64,000 nt of DNA, from NCBI RefSeq assembly GCF_022414535.1, contig NZ_JADWYM010000034.1, forward strand, positions 1 to 64,000. Reading direction: 5' to 3'. The notes under the pieces are model-generated. The model did no database searches and was not told where the DNA came from. It worked only from the letters and a program-made list of their open reading frames with translations. Shown piece after piece: positions 61,758-64,000 of this stretch. Position 1 is the stretch's first letter. Each line of letters opens with the position of its first letter. This DNA comes from Streptomyces sp. MUM 2J. GTDB lineage: Bacteria > Actinomycetota > Actinomycetes > Streptomycetales > Streptomycetaceae. Position numbers and translations under genes: made by a program.

Positions 61758-61883
61758 GACGACGCACCCTGTTTCGCTGAGCGGGCGTGGAGTCTGTTGG
61801 GGCAGTCCCCGCGTCGCTTGGAGCTGTGGTTTCGGGCGTCGTTGCGGGTTGGGGGACCCGCCGTCGGCCCGGCTATTCAGTTG

Positions 61884-62090
61884 TCAGGCCTCGCTGCGCT
61901 GCTGCGGAATGCCCGCGAGCAGTGCGCGGACCTCGGCCTCGCGGTAGCGGCGGTGCCCGCCGAGCGTGCGGATCGACGTGAGCTTCCCGGCCTTCGCCCA
62001 CCGCGTGACCGTCTTGGGGTCGACGCGGAACATGCTGGCGACCTCAGCCGGGGTCAGCAGCGGCTCGGCTTCAGGGGTGCGAGCGGTCAT
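61884..62090 (-). CDS. bldC: Developmental regulator BldC
   Basis: Encodes 68 residues from ATG at 62090, with GGAGG upstream. LLTPAEVASMFRVDPKTVTR followed by WAKAGKLTSIRTLGGHRRYR is the single MerR-type winged HTH of BldC, which binds tandem direct repeats and holds Streptomyces in vegetative growth. Length and sequence match the family closely. It is monocistronic, with its own terminator. Confidence 0.97.
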   Translation of the reverse strand: MTARTPEAEPLLTPAEVASMFRVDPKTVTRWAKAGKLTSIRTLGGHRRYREAEVRALLAGIPQQRSEA

Positions 62091-62106
62091 GAGCGGCCTC
62101 CTCGGG

Positions 62107-62128
62107 AGAACCGAACCTTCTCGGTTCT
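62107..62128 (-). promoter_or_regulatory. Hairpin in the bldC leader
   Basis: A perfect 8-bp stem, AGAACCGA with TCGGTTCT, around six bases, ends about 17 bases before the bldC ATG and directly upstream of its ribosome site. It could tune translation or be an operator half-site pair. Confidence 0.5.
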
Positions 62129-62149
62129 TTCCTCTAAATTCTGCACCTT

Positions 62150-62631
62150 GACCCGCGTTGCCCGAAATGGCGGACGCGAGTCGAGTCGGTTATAGGACGA
62201 ACGGCTTGTCCTCGGCACTACAACTACACCATCTGTCCAGCCGCGTCGGCCAAACCGATGGAATTGCCCTCCCAGGTGTTCATCAGCGACGGAAGCCGAT
62301 GGACCATGCCATAGCGGACAGTCACGCCACTGTGACGATCAGTCACAGGGCGATCAGGAGGCACCAGACCCCCCAAAGCGTGCACTGCGGAGAATCCGCC
62401 CAGACTGGCACACAGTTGGGCGGACAGAGTCCTCCCCGGACTCCTTGTCCTATTTTGGCACGAGGGGGGGCAAGAGATGCAAGGCGCCTGAACGTGCGGT
62501 CTGTCACGCTTGACACAAACGCCCGGATCGGGGTCTACGCCCCATCGGCCCGCCGGAGTGCCGTCGACCGTACGCCGCACCGGCCCGCACGGGCCGTGAC
62601 CCACGTCACGCCAAAGCCGTCCGCGCCGGAC
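62150..62631. other. Gene-free region upstream of bldC with inverted repeats
   Basis: This stretch is the upstream region of bldC and the downstream region of the 62632 gene. It contains overlapping inverted repeats: GTCAC-6-GTGAC (62321-62336), CTGTGAC-5-GTCACAG (62330-62346) and GTGAC-4-GTCAC near 62,597. The second resembles a Crp-type TGTGA/TCACA site, but the spacer is one base too long. No gene is seen. Confidence 0.5.
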
Positions 62632-63474
62632 TCAGTTCGCCGACCGCAGGTCCCGCACCGACCGCCACCGCTCCACGAGCCGGCCGTACGCCTCGCCGGC
62701 CGCCGCCGCGTCACCGCGCCGCAGCGCCTCGATCCCCTCGGCCACGTCCGCCGCCGAGCGGTCGTCCTCCAACGCCCCCGCGGGCAGGACGTGCACCAGC
62801 CCGCCGTAGTCCAACTCCACCACGGAGCGCGGATGGAACTCCTCCAGCCAGCGCCCCACGTCCATCAGGCCCTCGATCATCGGCCCCTCGTCGACGGCCT
62901 CCTTGAGCGTCCTGAGCGCCCGCGCGACCCGGCGCCGGGCCTGCACCATCGGGGTGCGGTAGCGCAGCATCGGGGGATTCCCGCCCGAACCCTCGTCGAA
63001 CCGCCGCTCCGCGTCGGAGACGAGCACGAACCAGCTCAGCGGCACCTGCCAGGTCCCGGTACGGATCCACGGGCGCGCATCCGGGTTGCGGGTCAGCCAG
63101 CGCTCGTAGTCCTGCGCGGCCTGACGGCGCACCACCTCCGGCAGCACGGCGTCCAGCACCGGCGCCGGAAGCTCCTCCTCCAGTTCCCCCATCGCCTGCC
63201 AGCCGCGCAGCCGGGTGCGCCACGGGCACACGCACAGCGCCCCGTCGGACTCCAGGACGAAGGCGTCCCCGCTCTCGTGCACCGGTACCGGCACCGGCGG
63301 GGTGGGCAGCAGATCGGCGAGCGAACGGCGCAGTTCGTCCTGGTAGGTCGGCAGGTCGCGGCGGCGGGCGTAGCGCGCCCAGTAGCTGCGCTCCGGCTCG
63401 GGGAAGGCGGCCAGCGGCTCGTACACGCGCAGATAGGTCGCGTAGGGCACGATCACCGAGGACACCTTGGGCAC
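62632..63474 (-). CDS. Conserved Streptomyces protein between bldC and vdh, unknown function
   Basis: Encodes 280 residues from GTG at 63474, with GGGAG upstream. It starts VPKVSSVIVPYATYLRVYEP and has WYFVL-like strands around WQVPLSWFVLVSDAERR, then helices RRRVARALRTLKEAVDE. No membrane segment or catalytic motif is visible. It occupies the place always held by a hypothetical gene in the bldC-vdh neighbourhood. Function unknown. Confidence 0.8.
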   Translation of the reverse strand: MPKVSSVIVPYATYLRVYEPLAAFPEPERSYWARYARRRDLPTYQDELRRSLADLLPTPPVPVPVHESGDAFVLESDGALCVCPWRTRLRGWQAMGELEEELPAPVLDAVLPEVVRRQAAQDYERWLTRNPDARPWIRTGTWQVPLSWFVLVSDAERRFDEGSGGNPPMLRYRTPMVQARRRVARALRTLKEAVDEGPMIEGLMDVGRWLEEFHPRSVVELDYGGLVHVLPAGALEDDRSAADVAEGIEALRRGDAAAAGEAYGRLVERWRSVRDLRSAN

Positions 63475-63695
63475 GCCTGCTCCCTCCCCCGCCCGCCGCC
63501 GGGGAAAACTGCCGGACCCGCTCAGGGACGGGCGGGAAAACTGTGCAAATCGTCGCACGGGTGTCCCCCACGAGTGGGTGATCCTCGCCACTGCCCCGTC
63601 GGTGGGCCCGGCAAGGTCTACTCTCATGCCACGGCACCCGCCACCCGCACGGGGGCCCCTCCCCACTCGCCGCTACTTACTCAGGAGTCACCACC

Positions 63696-64000
63696 GTGAC
63701 CGACGTAACCGGCGCACCTGCTGATGTCCTGCACACCCTGTTCCACTCGGACCAGGGAGGCCATGAGCAGGTCGTGCTCTGCCAGGACCGCGCGAGCGGC
63801 CTGAAGGCCGTCATCGCCATCCACTCCACCGCCCTGGGTCCCGCGCTCGGCGGCACGCGCTTCTACCCGTACGCGACCGAGGCCGAGGCCGTCGCCGACG
63901 CCCTCAACCTGGCGCGCGGGATGTCGTACAAGAACGCCATGGCCGGGCTCGACCACGGCGGCGGCAAGGCCGTGATCATCGGCCACCCGGAGCGGGACAA
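63696..64000 (+). CDS. vdh: Valine/leucine dehydrogenase (5' part)
   Basis: Starts with GTG at 63696, with CAGGAG ten bases upstream, and runs off the right edge (101 codons seen). HSTALGPALGGTRFYPY and the Lys-bearing motif AMAGLDHGGGKAVIIG are diagnostic of the Glu/Leu/Phe/Val dehydrogenase family. In this position Streptomyces carries valine dehydrogenase, which deaminates branched-chain amino acids with NAD and so feeds acyl precursors. It is divergent from the 62632-63474 gene. Confidence 0.93.
   Translation, partial: MTDVTGAPADVLHTLFHSDQGGHEQVVLCQDRASGLKAVIAIHSTALGPALGGTRFYPYATEAEAVADALNLARGMSYKNAMAGLDHGGGKAVIIGHPERD

Noticed and set aside
1..64000. CRISPR array or rRNA genes
   Set aside because: No regularly spaced direct repeats and no rRNA-like sequence were seen.

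Overview
The window is high-GC DNA of a Streptomyces-type actinomycete. The right end carries conserved Streptomyces chromosome: tRNA-Asp, tRNA-Phe, an alpha-oxoamine synthase, the DEAH helicase HrpA, a second tRNA-Asp, a small DUF6274-like gene, bldC, a conserved hypothetical gene and the start of valine/leucine dehydrogenase. Everything left of about 54.9 kb looks accessory and is probably the right part of a genomic island. A 3' tRNA-like fragment at 54,890-54,915, just before the tRNA-Asp/tRNA-Phe pair, is the likely right junction. The left junction and the integrase are not in the window.

Layout. (1) 1-9.7 kb is a plasmid- or phage-like block. Minus-strand genes (a double-ParB-domain protein, a DUF2786 protein and several unknowns) are served by four near-identical promoter-plus-hairpin leaders. 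Two related ~150-bp palindromes and a plus-strand HNH endonuclease gene complete it. (2) 9.8-14.7 kb is a regulatory and decayed zone: a LuxR-type regulator, a small secreted peptide, a decayed ATP-grasp gene, a LysR fragment, a StrR/ParB-type activator and an IS5-like remnant. (3) 14.7-50.3 kb is a hybrid NRPS-PKS gene cluster. (4) 50.3-54.9 kb is mobile-element debris: an ISAs1-like remnant and a group II intron cut by an intact IS1634-family element. (5) 54.9-64 kb is core chromosome.

How the cluster may work (inference from families). SbnA/SbnB homologues make L-2,3-diaminopropionate. Lysine 6-aminotransferase plus an aminoadipate-semialdehyde dehydrogenase make 2-aminoadipate. A class II aaRS-like amino acid:carrier-protein ligase, a discrete ACP, a 3-hydroxyacyl-CoA-dehydrogenase-like enzyme and an acyl-CoA-dehydrogenase-like enzyme form a set that fits serine to aminomalonyl-ACP, as in zwittermicin but with a different loading enzyme. 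A stand-alone adenylation domain carries the textbook threonine code. Assembly uses an A-T-C-T NRPS, a C(degenerate)-A-T NRPS and a KS-(dead AT)-KR-ACP-C protein with a thioesterase. A TauD/SyrP-like oxygenase, a KAS III-like enzyme with an altered triad, a formyltransferase-fold protein, an M20 amidohydrolase, a SET-domain protein, an S9 peptidase, an MFS exporter and three ATP-grasp ligases complete the set. No matching known product comes to mind. The extender route, the AT-less module and the trio of ATP-grasp ligases make this the most interesting part of the window.
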